From Candidatus Liminaster caballi (GTDB lineage Bacteria > Bacteroidota > Bacteroidia > Bacteroidales > UBA3663): a stretch of 40,054 bases of DNA. A program made the translations under genes and the position numbers. The DNA is taken from positions 1 to 40,054 of the forward strand of contig JAGHUA010000066.1 of assembly GCA_018065085.1 (NCBI GenBank), given 5' to 3'. Below the pieces are notes generated by a model. That model was not told the origin of the DNA. It worked only from the letters and a program-made list of their open reading frames with translations, and searched no databases. This document shows positions 1 through 8,235 of the stretch, piece after piece. Within the stretch, counting starts at the first letter, position 1, and each line of letters begins with the position of its first letter.

Positions 1-1818
1 TTGGTCTTCCGCGACATGTGGCAGAGTGCTGGCAAGTACCAGCCTCGTGTTGACCAGCTCGTTAAGGTAGCACCCAAGATTATTGAGATGGGTTGCTTTG
101 ATCGTGTTGAAACCAACGGTGGTGGTTTCGAGCAGGTAAATCTGCTCTATGGTGAGAATCCAAACAAGTCGGTTCGCGAGTGGACCAAGCCTTTCCATGA
201 GGCTGGCATTCAGACTCACATGCTCGACCGCGCATTGAACGGTCTCCGCATGTTCCCATGTCCTAAGGACCTCCGCAAGCTTTTCTATAAGGTTAAGAAG
301 GCTCAGGGCACCGACATCACACGTATCTTCTGCGGTCTCAACGACCCTCGCAACGTTATCCCTTCAATCCAGTACGCCATGGAGGCTGGCATGATTGCTC
401 AGGCATCGCTCTGCATCACCTTCTCTCCTATCCATACTGTTGAATACTATGTCAATCTCGCCAAGAAGTTCATCGAGGCGGGTGCTGACGAAATCTGTTT
501 GAAGGATATGGCTGGTATCGGCCGTCCAAAAAGCCTCGGCAAGATCGTTGCCGGCATCAAGGCTCTCAAGAAGGACATCGTGATCCAGTATCACTCACAC
601 GCTGGTCCTGGCTTCAACATGGCCTCAATCCTCGAGGTTGCTGAGAATGGTTGCGATTACATCGACTGCGGTATGTCTCCACTCTCATGGGGTACAGGTC
701 ACGCCGACGTCATCACAGTCATCGAGACTCTTAAGGACGCAGGCTTCCAGGTTAAGGACGTCAACATGTCTGCTTACATGGAGGTTCGTACCATGATCCA
801 GGAGATGATGGACGATTTCCTCGGCTATTATATCCCAGCCCTCAACCACCTCAACAACTCACTCCTCGTTAAGCCAGGTCTTCCAGGCGGCATGATGGGT
901 TCTTTGATGACCGACCTTGAGGAGAACCTTGAAGGTCTCAACCGTTGGAAGGAAAAGAACGGTCAGCCAAAGCTTACTACCGACGAGCTTCTTATCAAAC
1001 TCTTCGACGAGGTTGCCTACGTATGGCCAAAGATGGGTTACCCATGTCTCGTAACACCATTCTCACAGTATGTTAAGAACCAGGCCCTCATGAACGTAAT
1101 GCAGATGGAGAAGGGCAAGGAACGTTGGAGCATCATCGCCGATAACCACTGGGATATGCTTCTCGGTAAGTCTGGTCAGCTCCCTGGCCCTGTAGCTCCT
1201 GAGCTTGTTAAGATGGCCGAGGAGAAGGGTCTTAAGTTCGAGACCGAGGATCCACAGATCTATGCTCCAGATAACCTTGATGAGTTCCGTGCCAAGATGA
1301 AGGCTAACGGCTGGGAGCTTGGTCAGGACGACGAGGAACTCTTCGAGTACGCTATGCACCCATCTCAGTATGAGGCATACAAGAGCGGCAAGGCTAAGGC
1401 AGACTTCGAGGCAGATCTCGCAGAGCGCAAGGCTAAGAAGGCCAACGCCGGTACAGGTGCTGTCAAGGCTCAGGATCTTAAGGTTACTGTCAATGGTGAG
1501 GTTTATACCGTTTCAATCGCTCCAAACGACGGCAGCGCTCCAGCAGCAACTCCAACAGCAGGTGCAGCTCCAGTAGCAGCTGGCGAAGGTGCAGACGTTC
1601 TCGCTCCACTTGAGGGCAAGTTCGCCCTCGTCAAGGCTGCAGGCGAGACTCCAGTAAAGGTTGGCGATATGGTTAAGAAGGGTCAGACAATCGGTTATAT
1701 CGAGGCAATGAAGACCTACAACGCCGTTGCTGCCGACTGCGACGGTCAGATCACCGCTATTCTCGCAAACCCTGGAGATAAGGTATTCGAAGATGATCCA
1801 ATCTTTAAGATCAAGTAA
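1..1818 (+). CDS. oadA: Oxaloacetate decarboxylase alpha / pyruvate carboxylase subunit B-type, biotin-carrying (5' end outside window)
   Basis: Carboxyltransferase that moves CO2 between a keto acid and biotin; with the downstream beta subunit it forms the Na+-pumping oxaloacetate (or methylmalonyl-CoA type) decarboxylase. Visible: an HMGL-like TIM barrel (about residues 1-260) with the metal-site lysine in CLKDMAG (K168) and HSH histidines (198, 200); a conserved carboxylase domain (about 290-470); an Ala/Pro-rich linker (about 510-535); a C-terminal biotinyl domain with EAMKT, biotin on K571. The usual EAMKM has T in place of the last M, which is tolerated in the family. The reading frame opens at base 1 with TTG, in the middle of a motif normally preceded by about ten residues, so the true start lies upstream. 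The next gene, the membrane beta subunit, fits the assignment. Substrate choice cannot be read from sequence alone. Confidence 0.93.
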   Translation: MVFRDMWQSAGKYQPRVDQLVKVAPKIIEMGCFDRVETNGGGFEQVNLLYGENPNKSVREWTKPFHEAGIQTHMLDRALNGLRMFPCPKDLRKLFYKVKKAQGTDITRIFCGLNDPRNVIPSIQYAMEAGMIAQASLCITFSPIHTVEYYVNLAKKFIEAGADEICLKDMAGIGRPKSLGKIVAGIKALKKDIVIQYHSHAGPGFNMASILEVAENGCDYIDCGMSPLSWGTGHADVITVIETLKDAGFQVKDVNMSAYMEVRTMIQEMMDDFLGYYIPALNHLNNSLLVKPGLPGGMMGSLMTDLEENLEGLNRWKEKNGQPKLTTDELLIKLFDEVAYVWPKMGYPCLVTPFSQYVKNQALMNVMQMEKGKERWSIIADNHWDMLLGKSGQLPGPVAPELVKMAEEKGLKFETEDPQIYAPDNLDEFRAKMKANGWELGQDDEELFEYAMHPSQYEAYKSGKAKADFEADLAERKAKKANAGTGAVKAQDLKVTVNGEVYTVSIAPNDGSAPAATPTAGAAPVAAGEGADVLAPLEGKFALVKAAGETPVKVGDMVKKGQTIGYIEAMKTYNAVAADCDGQITAILANPGDKVFEDDPIFKIK

Positions 1819-1832
1819 ATTTCTAAGGTCAT

Positions 1833-1897
1833 AAGGTTATAAGGTTATGAGGTCAAATGGCATTGCGATGTCAGAAACCTCAAAACCTTAAAACCAC
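1833..1897. repeat. Imperfect inverted repeat between oadA and oadB
   Basis: The 100-bp gap contains a short direct repeat (ATAAGGTTATAAGGTTATGAGG-like) at 1833-1853, whose 1835-1853 part matches the reverse complement of about 1877-1895 at 17 of 19 positions. Further CAAAACCT/AAAACCTC copies follow up to the oadB start. In RNA it would form a hairpin between the two cistrons. It has no T-run, so it is more likely an intergenic repeat or processing/stability element than a terminator. Confidence 0.5.
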
Positions 1898-1918
1898 AAA
1901 ACCTAAAAACCTCAAGAA

Positions 1919-3268
1919 ATGGATATTACAACTATTTTTTCAAAATTATATGAGATGACCGCGTTCAGCAACATTGCTGCTGAACCAACCTTCCTCATCA
2001 TGTATGCGCTTGGACTCCTGTTCCTTTATCTGGGCATTTCCAAGCACTACGAGCCATTGCTGCTTATCCCTATCGCGATGGGTATCCTGCTTGCCAACTT
2101 CCCTGGCGGCGAGATGGGCGTATTCGGTGCTGTATCTCTCACCCTTCAGGATGGCTCAATGATCAACAATGTTATTCAGCTTGCAGCAGATAGCGATATC
2201 AGCAAGGTTTTGGTTACAACCAAAGACGGTATCGAGACTTATGTATGGTGCGACCCTGTTACAAAGGTTCCTTTCGACATCTATCACTGTAGTCTTCCTC
2301 AGATCGCTCATGAGTTAGGTCTCATGAACATGATCTACTACTGGCTGATCAAGACCGGTTTTATTCCACCTGTAATCTTCATGGGTGTAGGTGCTATGAC
2401 CGACTTTGGTCCTATGCTCCGCAACCTCAAGCTCGCTATCTTCGGCGCTGCTGCACAGGTTGGTATCTTTGGCGTAATCCTTGTTGCTGTTGGTTCTGGC
2501 GCATTCACTCCTCAGGAGGCAGGTGCTCTTGGCATTATCGGTGGCGCTGACGGTCCTACCGCCATCTACACCACCATCAAGCTTGCTCCTCATCTCCTTG
2601 GCCCTATCGCTATCGCAGCTTACTCATACATGGCATTGGTTCCTGTGATCATCCCATTCGTTGTAAAGCTCTGCACCACCAAGGCTGAACGCGAGATCAA
2701 CATGAAGGAGCAGGATAAGCTTTATCCAAACACCCTTCAGATCAAGAACCTGCGTGTAGCCAAGATCGTGTTCCCAATCTTCGTTACCATCCTCGTGGCT
2801 ATCATCGTTCCATCAGCTGTTTCGCTCATCGGTATGTTGATGTTCGGTAACCTCATCAAGGAAATCGGAACCGACACCAGCCGTATCGCAGAGACTGCAT
2901 CTAATGCATTGATGAACATCGCTACTATCTTCCTTGGTCTTTCTGTTGGCGCAACAATGACTGTTCAGTCATTCCTCAACTGGCAGACTATCGGTATCGT
3001 TGCCGGCGGTTTCTGCGCGTTCGCAGTTTCTATTGCTGGTGGTATCTACCTCGTCAAGCTGTTCAACGTCTTCTCTAAGAAGAAGATCAACCCACTCGTA
3101 GGTGCATGTGGTCTGTCGGCTGTGCCAATGGCTTCTCGTGTTGCCAATGACATCGCTACCAAGATCAATCCTAAGAACAACATCCTCAACTACTGTATGT
3201 CGGCCAACATCTCCGGTGTTATCGGTTCGGCTGTAGCCGCTGGTGTTCTTATCACCTTCCTCCGATAA
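1919..3268 (+). CDS. oadB: Sodium ion-translocating decarboxylase beta subunit
   Basis: Integral-membrane subunit that decarboxylates carboxybiotin and couples it to Na+ export. At 449 aa it has many hydrophobic helices and the family signature GGADGPT (D211 is the Na+-site aspartate), preceded by GVGAMTDFGPML (about 156-167) and followed near the C-terminus by SAVPMASRVAN. Bacteroidetes members carry an extra soluble loop, seen here at about 80-130, between the first and second membrane blocks. The ATG at 1919 is the first in frame and gives the expected N-terminus. It lies 100 bp after oadA and is surely co-transcribed. A small gamma subunit is not visible in the window and may lie upstream. 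Confidence 0.95.
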   Translation: MDITTIFSKLYEMTAFSNIAAEPTFLIMYALGLLFLYLGISKHYEPLLLIPIAMGILLANFPGGEMGVFGAVSLTLQDGSMINNVIQLAADSDISKVLVTTKDGIETYVWCDPVTKVPFDIYHCSLPQIAHELGLMNMIYYWLIKTGFIPPVIFMGVGAMTDFGPMLRNLKLAIFGAAAQVGIFGVILVAVGSGAFTPQEAGALGIIGGADGPTAIYTTIKLAPHLLGPIAIAAYSYMALVPVIIPFVVKLCTTKAEREINMKEQDKLYPNTLQIKNLRVAKIVFPIFVTILVAIIVPSAVSLIGMLMFGNLIKEIGTDTSRIAETASNALMNIATIFLGLSVGATMTVQSFLNWQTIGIVAGGFCAFAVSIAGGIYLVKLFNVFSKKKINPLVGACGLSAVPMASRVANDIATKINPKNNILNYCMSANISGVIGSAVAAGVLITFLR

Positions 3269-3292
3269 CTCACGTTAAGGACATAAAACAAG

Positions 3293-3333
3293 AATCCCTG
3301 AAAGTCAAATGGCTTTCAGGGATTTACTTTTTT
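3293..3333 (+). terminator. Rho-independent terminator after oadAB
   Basis: Perfect 12-bp stem (3293-3304 with 3313-3324), 8-nt loop, followed by TACTTTTTT. It sits 25 bp after the oadB stop and just before the convergent esterase gene ends at 3342. Confidence 0.92.
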
Positions 3334-3341
3334 CTTTTCAC

Positions 3342-5147
3342 TTATTTCTTGGCGCTTTTAAGTGTTAAGACCTTCTCTGTGGCCTTGAGTTGCTTGCGCA
3401 CATTGCTGTCCTTTGTGAGCAGGTGATCATAACCGAGGCTTCGCATACCTTGCTGGATGCTGTAGGCATTTAATTGTGCACCAAGCAGGGAAGTGTGGGT
3501 GTGATCATGGTTATAGTATTTGGCCGCACCGCCCTTGCCAAGACGGTCGAGATAGTCGGCAGTGATGTTGTGCACGTCGATGAATGCCAGTTCGTAACCT
3601 TCCTCGTTGCGGAACCACTCGATGACCTCACGATACCACTTGCCGTATGAGTCATTGCGGCGTTCGATGCACGGACCGTTTGAGTCGTCAGTAGGACGAG
3701 CCTCACCCGGTTCTGGCCAGATATTGCGCGGAGTGAGCGACACGAGTACAGGCGTTGCGCCCTTCTCACGTGCATCGTGCACCATCTTCTTCAGGTACCA
3801 CCCGAAACTATATACAAGTTCGAAGGAACCGTCCTGCAACTTATAGCAATGCGATGTGTCAGCCGAACAAGCAATGACGCCTCTCTCCTTCTGCGTGTTG
3901 ATACCGCCAATATCATTATGTCCGAACTGAAGGAACACGATATCGCCAGGCTGCAGAGCATTATAGACCTGAAGCCAACGGTCCTCATTGATGTATGTGC
4001 GAGTGCTGCGGCCTGCCTTGGCTGCGTTATAGACGGTGCATACATCGGTATTGAACACCAGCGGCATCTGCGAACCCCATCCCCACATGCCTGTTGTGTC
4101 GCGGTCTTCGTTCTGACCGGTCGAATCACCGCAGAGGAACACCACCGGACAGCCTGGCTTACGTTTCGGATAGACACTCTTCACCGCCAGAGGCGACTTG
4201 AGATATTGCTTAAGCTCGCAACCTGGACTTGCCATGATTGCCAATGCAGCACACATTGCGTTGTGACGCGCGCCAAAGCGTGAGGTATGAATCTTATCGA
4301 GCACCGTGAAGAACGAGCTTGTTGTCCAATGTCCGGCTGTCTCCATTCGTCCTGCTGCCACGCCTTCAAGGTCAATCCAAGGACATTGCATCTCCTCGGC
4401 CACTGCCTTGCCCCATCGTGTGAAAGTCTCAAGCTTGCGCGTCACGGTCGAATCATTGTCCCATGCGTTGCGTGGAGTGAGCGACGAGATAATCGGATAG
4501 CCTCCACGTGCGCGTACATCATTTATAAACATGCGCATGTACTGTCCATAGCTATAGACTGTGTCGCGACGTCCGTTCCAGTCACGGTTGCGGCAATCGT
4601 GAAGGTCAACGACAAGCATCGTGTCCGGGTCGATACCAGGGATACTGGCACGCGCGGTGAACGAATCGTATGGACCATTGTCGTTATGTCCGAGTTCAAT
4701 TATCACATAGTCGCCCGGACGTATTCCCTTACGCACAGCCGGCCACAGATCATTATAGAACGTACGGCTCGAAGTGCCACCCAGGGCATGGTTCTCGACC
4801 GTAATACGCTCCTCATCGAACCACTCACAGGCAAAGGCTCCCCACCCCCACTGACCATTGCTGCCATCACCTTTTGTGCCTGTTCGCATGGTGCTGTTGC
4901 CCACAAGGAAAAGCACCGGATTTCCACCCTTACGGCTCGATCCGGGCACAGGACGCGCGTATGGTGACGAAGCATCCTGACGCATGCTACGGATGCTATC
5001 TACGGTTCGGTCGTCCACCTGATTATCGTCGGCAAGGCCTCCAAACGTGCGGCGCATGGCAGGCATATCGGACTGGGCTAAAGCATCGGAAGCAAACGAC
5101 ATCAAGACAGCAAAAAGTATGAGAACAAGGTTGTGCGAACGTAACAT
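3342..5147 (-). CDS. Secreted tandem SGNH/GDSL esterase (rhamnogalacturonan acetylesterase-like)
   Basis: Predicted to remove acetyl groups from plant polysaccharides, most likely pectin (rhamnogalacturonan). Residues 1-25 form a signal peptide ending ALAQS. Two complete SGNH domains follow. The first has VGNST (S85), the GHND block (153-156) and a DKIH catalytic pair (D284/H287). The second has CGDST (S342), GHND (409-412) and DHTH (D548/H551). Both keep all catalytic motifs, so both may be active; the first has N instead of D before the nucleophile Ser. At 601 aa it is twice the single-domain length, reflecting a duplication. It is divergent from aroB with its own promoter. Acetylesterase on rhamnogalacturonan is a family-level inference; the substrate is unproven. 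Confidence 0.87.
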   Translation of the reverse strand: MLRSHNLVLILFAVLMSFASDALAQSDMPAMRRTFGGLADDNQVDDRTVDSIRSMRQDASSPYARPVPGSSRKGGNPVLFLVGNSTMRTGTKGDGSNGQWGWGAFACEWFDEERITVENHALGGTSSRTFYNDLWPAVRKGIRPGDYVIIELGHNDNGPYDSFTARASIPGIDPDTMLVVDLHDCRNRDWNGRRDTVYSYGQYMRMFINDVRARGGYPIISSLTPRNAWDNDSTVTRKLETFTRWGKAVAEEMQCPWIDLEGVAAGRMETAGHWTTSSFFTVLDKIHTSRFGARHNAMCAALAIMASPGCELKQYLKSPLAVKSVYPKRKPGCPVVFLCGDSTGQNEDRDTTGMWGWGSQMPLVFNTDVCTVYNAAKAGRSTRTYINEDRWLQVYNALQPGDIVFLQFGHNDIGGINTQKERGVIACSADTSHCYKLQDGSFELVYSFGWYLKKMVHDAREKGATPVLVSLTPRNIWPEPGEARPTDDSNGPCIERRNDSYGKWYREVIEWFRNEEGYELAFIDVHNITADYLDRLGKGGAAKYYNHDHTHTSLLGAQLNAYSIQQGMRSLGYDHLLTKDSNVRKQLKATEKVLTLKSAKK

Positions 5148-5188
5148 TGTCTGTGTGTAAGTGAGTTATTAAGTTTTCAATAATGGTG

Positions 5189-5220
5189 CAAAGGTAAATG
5201 TTTCGGCTGTAAAAACCAAA
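5189..5220 (-). promoter_or_regulatory. Promoter of the SGNH esterase gene
   Basis: On the minus strand TTTG (5217-5220), a 20-bp spacer, then TACCTTTG (5189-5196), an exact match to the Bacteroidetes -33/-7 consensus. The leader to the ATG at 5147 is about 35 nt. Confidence 0.8.
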
Positions 5221-5234
5221 TTTTAACGCCATTT

Positions 5235-5266
5235 TTTGCAATTATACACATTTTATATTATATTTG
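5235..5266 (+). promoter_or_regulatory. Promoter of aroB and probably the genes after it
   Basis: TTTG (5235-5238), a 20-bp spacer, then TATATTTG (5259-5266) match the Bacteroidetes primary-sigma consensus. It lies back to back with the esterase promoter. The -7 box covers a TTG that could be mistaken for an upstream start of aroB. Confidence 0.8.
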
Positions 5267-5317
5267 CGCCCGCAAGTGTTAGAACAAACAAGAATTATTG
5301 ACCATCACCAACGAACG

Positions 5318-6421
5318 ATGAACGAGCAACAAGTACTCTTTACGAACGACATCTGCCAGGCGCTGACCGAACTGACGTCTCAGATCCAGCACGACCGTCT
5401 GTTCATACTTTTCGACACCGAAACCATACGTCTCTGCATGCCAGTCATGGTGCCTTTCATGAATGCCTACGAACAGGCTCAGCCCGGACGCAAGATACAT
5501 CTGATTATCATCGGCAGCACAGATGCCGCCAAGAACGCAACATCGCTCATTGAAATATGGACGGCGCTCTCGGACAATGGCGCTACCCGCCACTCGCTGC
5601 TCATCAATGTGGGCGGCGGCATGATCACCGACATCGGAGGCTTTGCTGCTGCAACTTTCAAGCGTGGCATCAAGTTCGTCAACGTCGCCACAACCCTGCT
5701 CGGTGCGGTTGACGCTGCCGTAGGAGGAAAGACGGGCATGAATCTCGGTAACCTCAAGAACGAGGTTGGCGCTTTCCGTTCGGCCGATGCTGTGCTGATC
5801 TCCACCAAGATGTTCGAGACGCTCGACCGCGATAATCTCCTTTCCGGCTATGCCGAGATGCTGAAACACGGACTTTTGAGTACGGAGAGCCACCTTCAAG
5901 AACTGCTCGACTTCGACATACAGAATCTCAACAACCCAGATACAGCAGATGCACACGCCAAACTATTGCCGCTGCTCGAATACTCTGTCAACGTAAAACG
6001 ACAGGTGGTGCGTAAGGATCCATACGAACAAGGTCTGCGCAAGGCGTTGAATCTCGGACACACGTTCGGTCATGCCTTCGAGTCGTGGTGTCTGCGCAAG
6101 GAGCGTCCTGTGCTTCACGGCTATGCTGTGGCATGGGGTCTTGTCTGCGAACTCATAATGAGCCAGCAGCAGGTGGGTTTCCCAAGCCGCATACTCTATC
6201 AGATTTCCAACTACGTAAGGGACAACTACGGTCCGCTGCATTTCACATGCGACGACTATCCTGCCCTCTGTGAGCTTATGACCCACGACAAGAAGAACGA
6301 GGGCTCGAACATCAACTTCACTCTCATGAACGGTATCGGTGATGTCTCGCTCAACCACACTGCAAACGTCGAACAGATCGGTGCCGTACTCGACATCTTC
6401 CGCGACCTCATGGGCATCTGA
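5318..6421 (+). CDS. aroB: 3-dehydroquinate synthase
   Basis: Second step of the shikimate pathway: NAD+- and Zn-dependent cyclisation of DAHP to 3-dehydroquinate, in the cytoplasm. Seen: the NAD-binding/active-site block GGGMITDIGG followed by KRG (99-117), TTLLGAVDAAVGGKTG (125-140), and Zn ligands E180 (GYAEMLKHG), H248 (LGHTFGHA) and H267 (LHGYAV). The ATG at 5318 gives 367 aa. An in-frame TTG at 5264 lies inside the promoter, so I reject the longer form. The gene is expressed from the promoter at 5235-5266, and only 39 bp separate it from the next gene, an M6 protease, so read-through is likely. Confidence 0.95.
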   Translation: MNEQQVLFTNDICQALTELTSQIQHDRLFILFDTETIRLCMPVMVPFMNAYEQAQPGRKIHLIIIGSTDAAKNATSLIEIWTALSDNGATRHSLLINVGGGMITDIGGFAAATFKRGIKFVNVATTLLGAVDAAVGGKTGMNLGNLKNEVGAFRSADAVLISTKMFETLDRDNLLSGYAEMLKHGLLSTESHLQELLDFDIQNLNNPDTADAHAKLLPLLEYSVNVKRQVVRKDPYEQGLRKALNLGHTFGHAFESWCLRKERPVLHGYAVAWGLVCELIMSQQQVGFPSRILYQISNYVRDNYGPLHFTCDDYPALCELMTHDKKNEGSNINFTLMNGIGDVSLNHTANVEQIGAVLDIFRDLMGI

Positions 6422-6460
6422 TTACTCACCTCATTTTCAATCTCAAAGACATTCCGACTT

Positions 6461-8221
6461 ATGAAGAAGACATTGCTTACCCTTGCCACTGCCATCCTGA
6501 CCATTACTAGCACCATGGCTGTTCCTGCACGACGTGGAGTGACCACTTGGCTCGCTCAGCCAGACGGAACGAAGATCGAGGCATCTCTCGCCGGCGATGA
6601 ATATCTCTGCTATTATACCAACTGTTGGAACCAGCGCCTTGCCAAGGATAAAGACGGCTACTGGTGCGTCATGTCCGAACATGAAATCAAGGCTCAGGAC
6701 ATCGAGGCAGCCCAGCGCCGCTCTACCAGCCAGATGACTGCAGCCACTCCAATCACCAAGGGTTCGCCTAACATGCTCGTAATCCTTGTGCAGTTCCCCG
6801 ACCTTCAGTTCACTCAGATCAAGGACACCAAGACTGTGCGCGAAAACTATGAGGCGTTCTTTAATGGCGAGGGACAGTATTCTGCAAACGCATCGCAAGA
6901 CGACCGTCCATATTCCGTTGCCAAGTACTTTGCTGACCAGAGCTTTGGAGCCTATACTCCTAAGTTTGAGGTGTGCGGACCTATCACCGTATCGCAGGGC
7001 TATGCCTACTACGGCCAGGACAATGGAAACACGATGGATGTCAACTGGCGACAGATGCTGACCGAGGCGTTCGACCTTGTCAAGAATGGCGAACTGGCAG
7101 GAACAGACATTACATCACACTTCGACTCAAATTCCGACGGTATTATCGATGGCCTTTGCGTGGTCTATGCTGGTTACGGACAAAACCAACAAGCTCCAGA
7201 CAACACCATCTGGCCTAAGGCATCAAGCAACCTCAACGTAGGCGATTATGTCATCGGACGCTATTTTGTCACCCCCGAGCTTGACTTCCAGCTTTCCAAT
7301 AAGGTTGAGTCGCCATACCTCGCCGGTATCGGTACAGCATGCCACGAATTCAGTCACACACTCGGTCTGCCTGACTACTATGACACTCAGTACCAAGTCG
7401 GAGATGCCGCATGTTTCGGCATGGACGTATGGAGCGTTATGGATCAGGGCTGCTACAATGACAATTCCGAACGCCCATGCAACTACACGGCACTTGACCG
7501 AATGCTGCTGGGCTGGCAGGACATTGACCCTCTGCCAACCGATCAGGACAGCGTTGTGATCCTTCCTACATCCGATGACATTGCCAACCATGCATTCCGC
7601 TACGTCAACCCATCGAACGAGAACGAATACTGGGTGTTCGAATGCCATACCAATGCAGCCGACGGATGGGACGCATACTGGGGCCAGGGCACTGTGCTCA
7701 GCGGAAAGAGTTACTCTCAGGCTCAGCAGGGTATGCTCATCACCCATGTCGATTATATCAACTCATGGAACTCGGGCATAAATAACACAGCATCTCACCA
7801 GCGCTATTCCGTAGTACCTGCCGACGGCGTGCGATACCCATACGGCAAGGTCAACTCATCGGCCACATCGAAGGAATACCTCTATAGCCTTGTGGGTGAC
7901 AAATGGCCAGGCAGCAACTGGTTTCTCAATGAAAACAACAAATACCAGCAGGGCGAGGATTACACCTCTGGCAATGCCCTCAGCAACGAGTTCTTCACAT
8001 TCTACACCAGTGCCGAAGACTTCGATTTTGCCATCGATGACTGCTATATCCAGGCCGATGGCAGCGTCGTGATGAAATACAACTACCCTTCTGTCCTCGG
8101 CATCAGCAATGTCTCAAACCGAAGCAATGCCAGCACGGAAGCCAAGGTATGCATCATCGGCGGTGAACTGATGATCAGAATCGGTGATCGCACATTCAAT
8201 CTCAACGGCATCGAACGATAA
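6461..8221 (+). CDS. Secreted M6-family (immune inhibitor A-like) zinc metalloprotease
   Basis: Extracellular or cell-surface endopeptidase. It has a signal peptide (about 1-20, cleavage near MAVPA), an InhA-like N-terminal segment that includes MLVILVQFPDL, and the zinc site HEFSHTLGLPD (H295, E296, H299, D305). A downstream Met-turn-like MDVWSVMDQG follows. The last about 40 residues (an IIGGELMIRIG strand and NLNGIER) resemble the tail of Bacteroidales cell-surface/T9SS-type C-terminal domains, but are too short for firm assignment. At 586 aa it is in the normal range for Prevotella M6 proteins. It lies between aroB and the helicase with short gaps (39 and 14 bp). Nothing in it is broken; the substrate is unknown. 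Confidence 0.88.
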   Translation: MKKTLLTLATAILTITSTMAVPARRGVTTWLAQPDGTKIEASLAGDEYLCYYTNCWNQRLAKDKDGYWCVMSEHEIKAQDIEAAQRRSTSQMTAATPITKGSPNMLVILVQFPDLQFTQIKDTKTVRENYEAFFNGEGQYSANASQDDRPYSVAKYFADQSFGAYTPKFEVCGPITVSQGYAYYGQDNGNTMDVNWRQMLTEAFDLVKNGELAGTDITSHFDSNSDGIIDGLCVVYAGYGQNQQAPDNTIWPKASSNLNVGDYVIGRYFVTPELDFQLSNKVESPYLAGIGTACHEFSHTLGLPDYYDTQYQVGDAACFGMDVWSVMDQGCYNDNSERPCNYTALDRMLLGWQDIDPLPTDQDSVVILPTSDDIANHAFRYVNPSNENEYWVFECHTNAADGWDAYWGQGTVLSGKSYSQAQQGMLITHVDYINSWNSGINNTASHQRYSVVPADGVRYPYGKVNSSATSKEYLYSLVGDKWPGSNWFLNENNKYQQGEDYTSGNALSNEFFTFYTSAEDFDFAIDDCYIQADGSVVMKYNYPSVLGISNVSNRSNASTEAKVCIIGGELMIRIGDRTFNLNGIER

Positions 8222-8235
8222 CCATCTTTCACAAA

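Noticed and set aside
3607..4967. Long open frames antisense to the SGNH esterase
   Set aside because: They follow from the high GC codon bias of the real gene; no protein motifs.
5264..5317. Upstream TTG extension of aroB
   Set aside because: The TTG lies in the -7 promoter box, so it cannot be in the mRNA.
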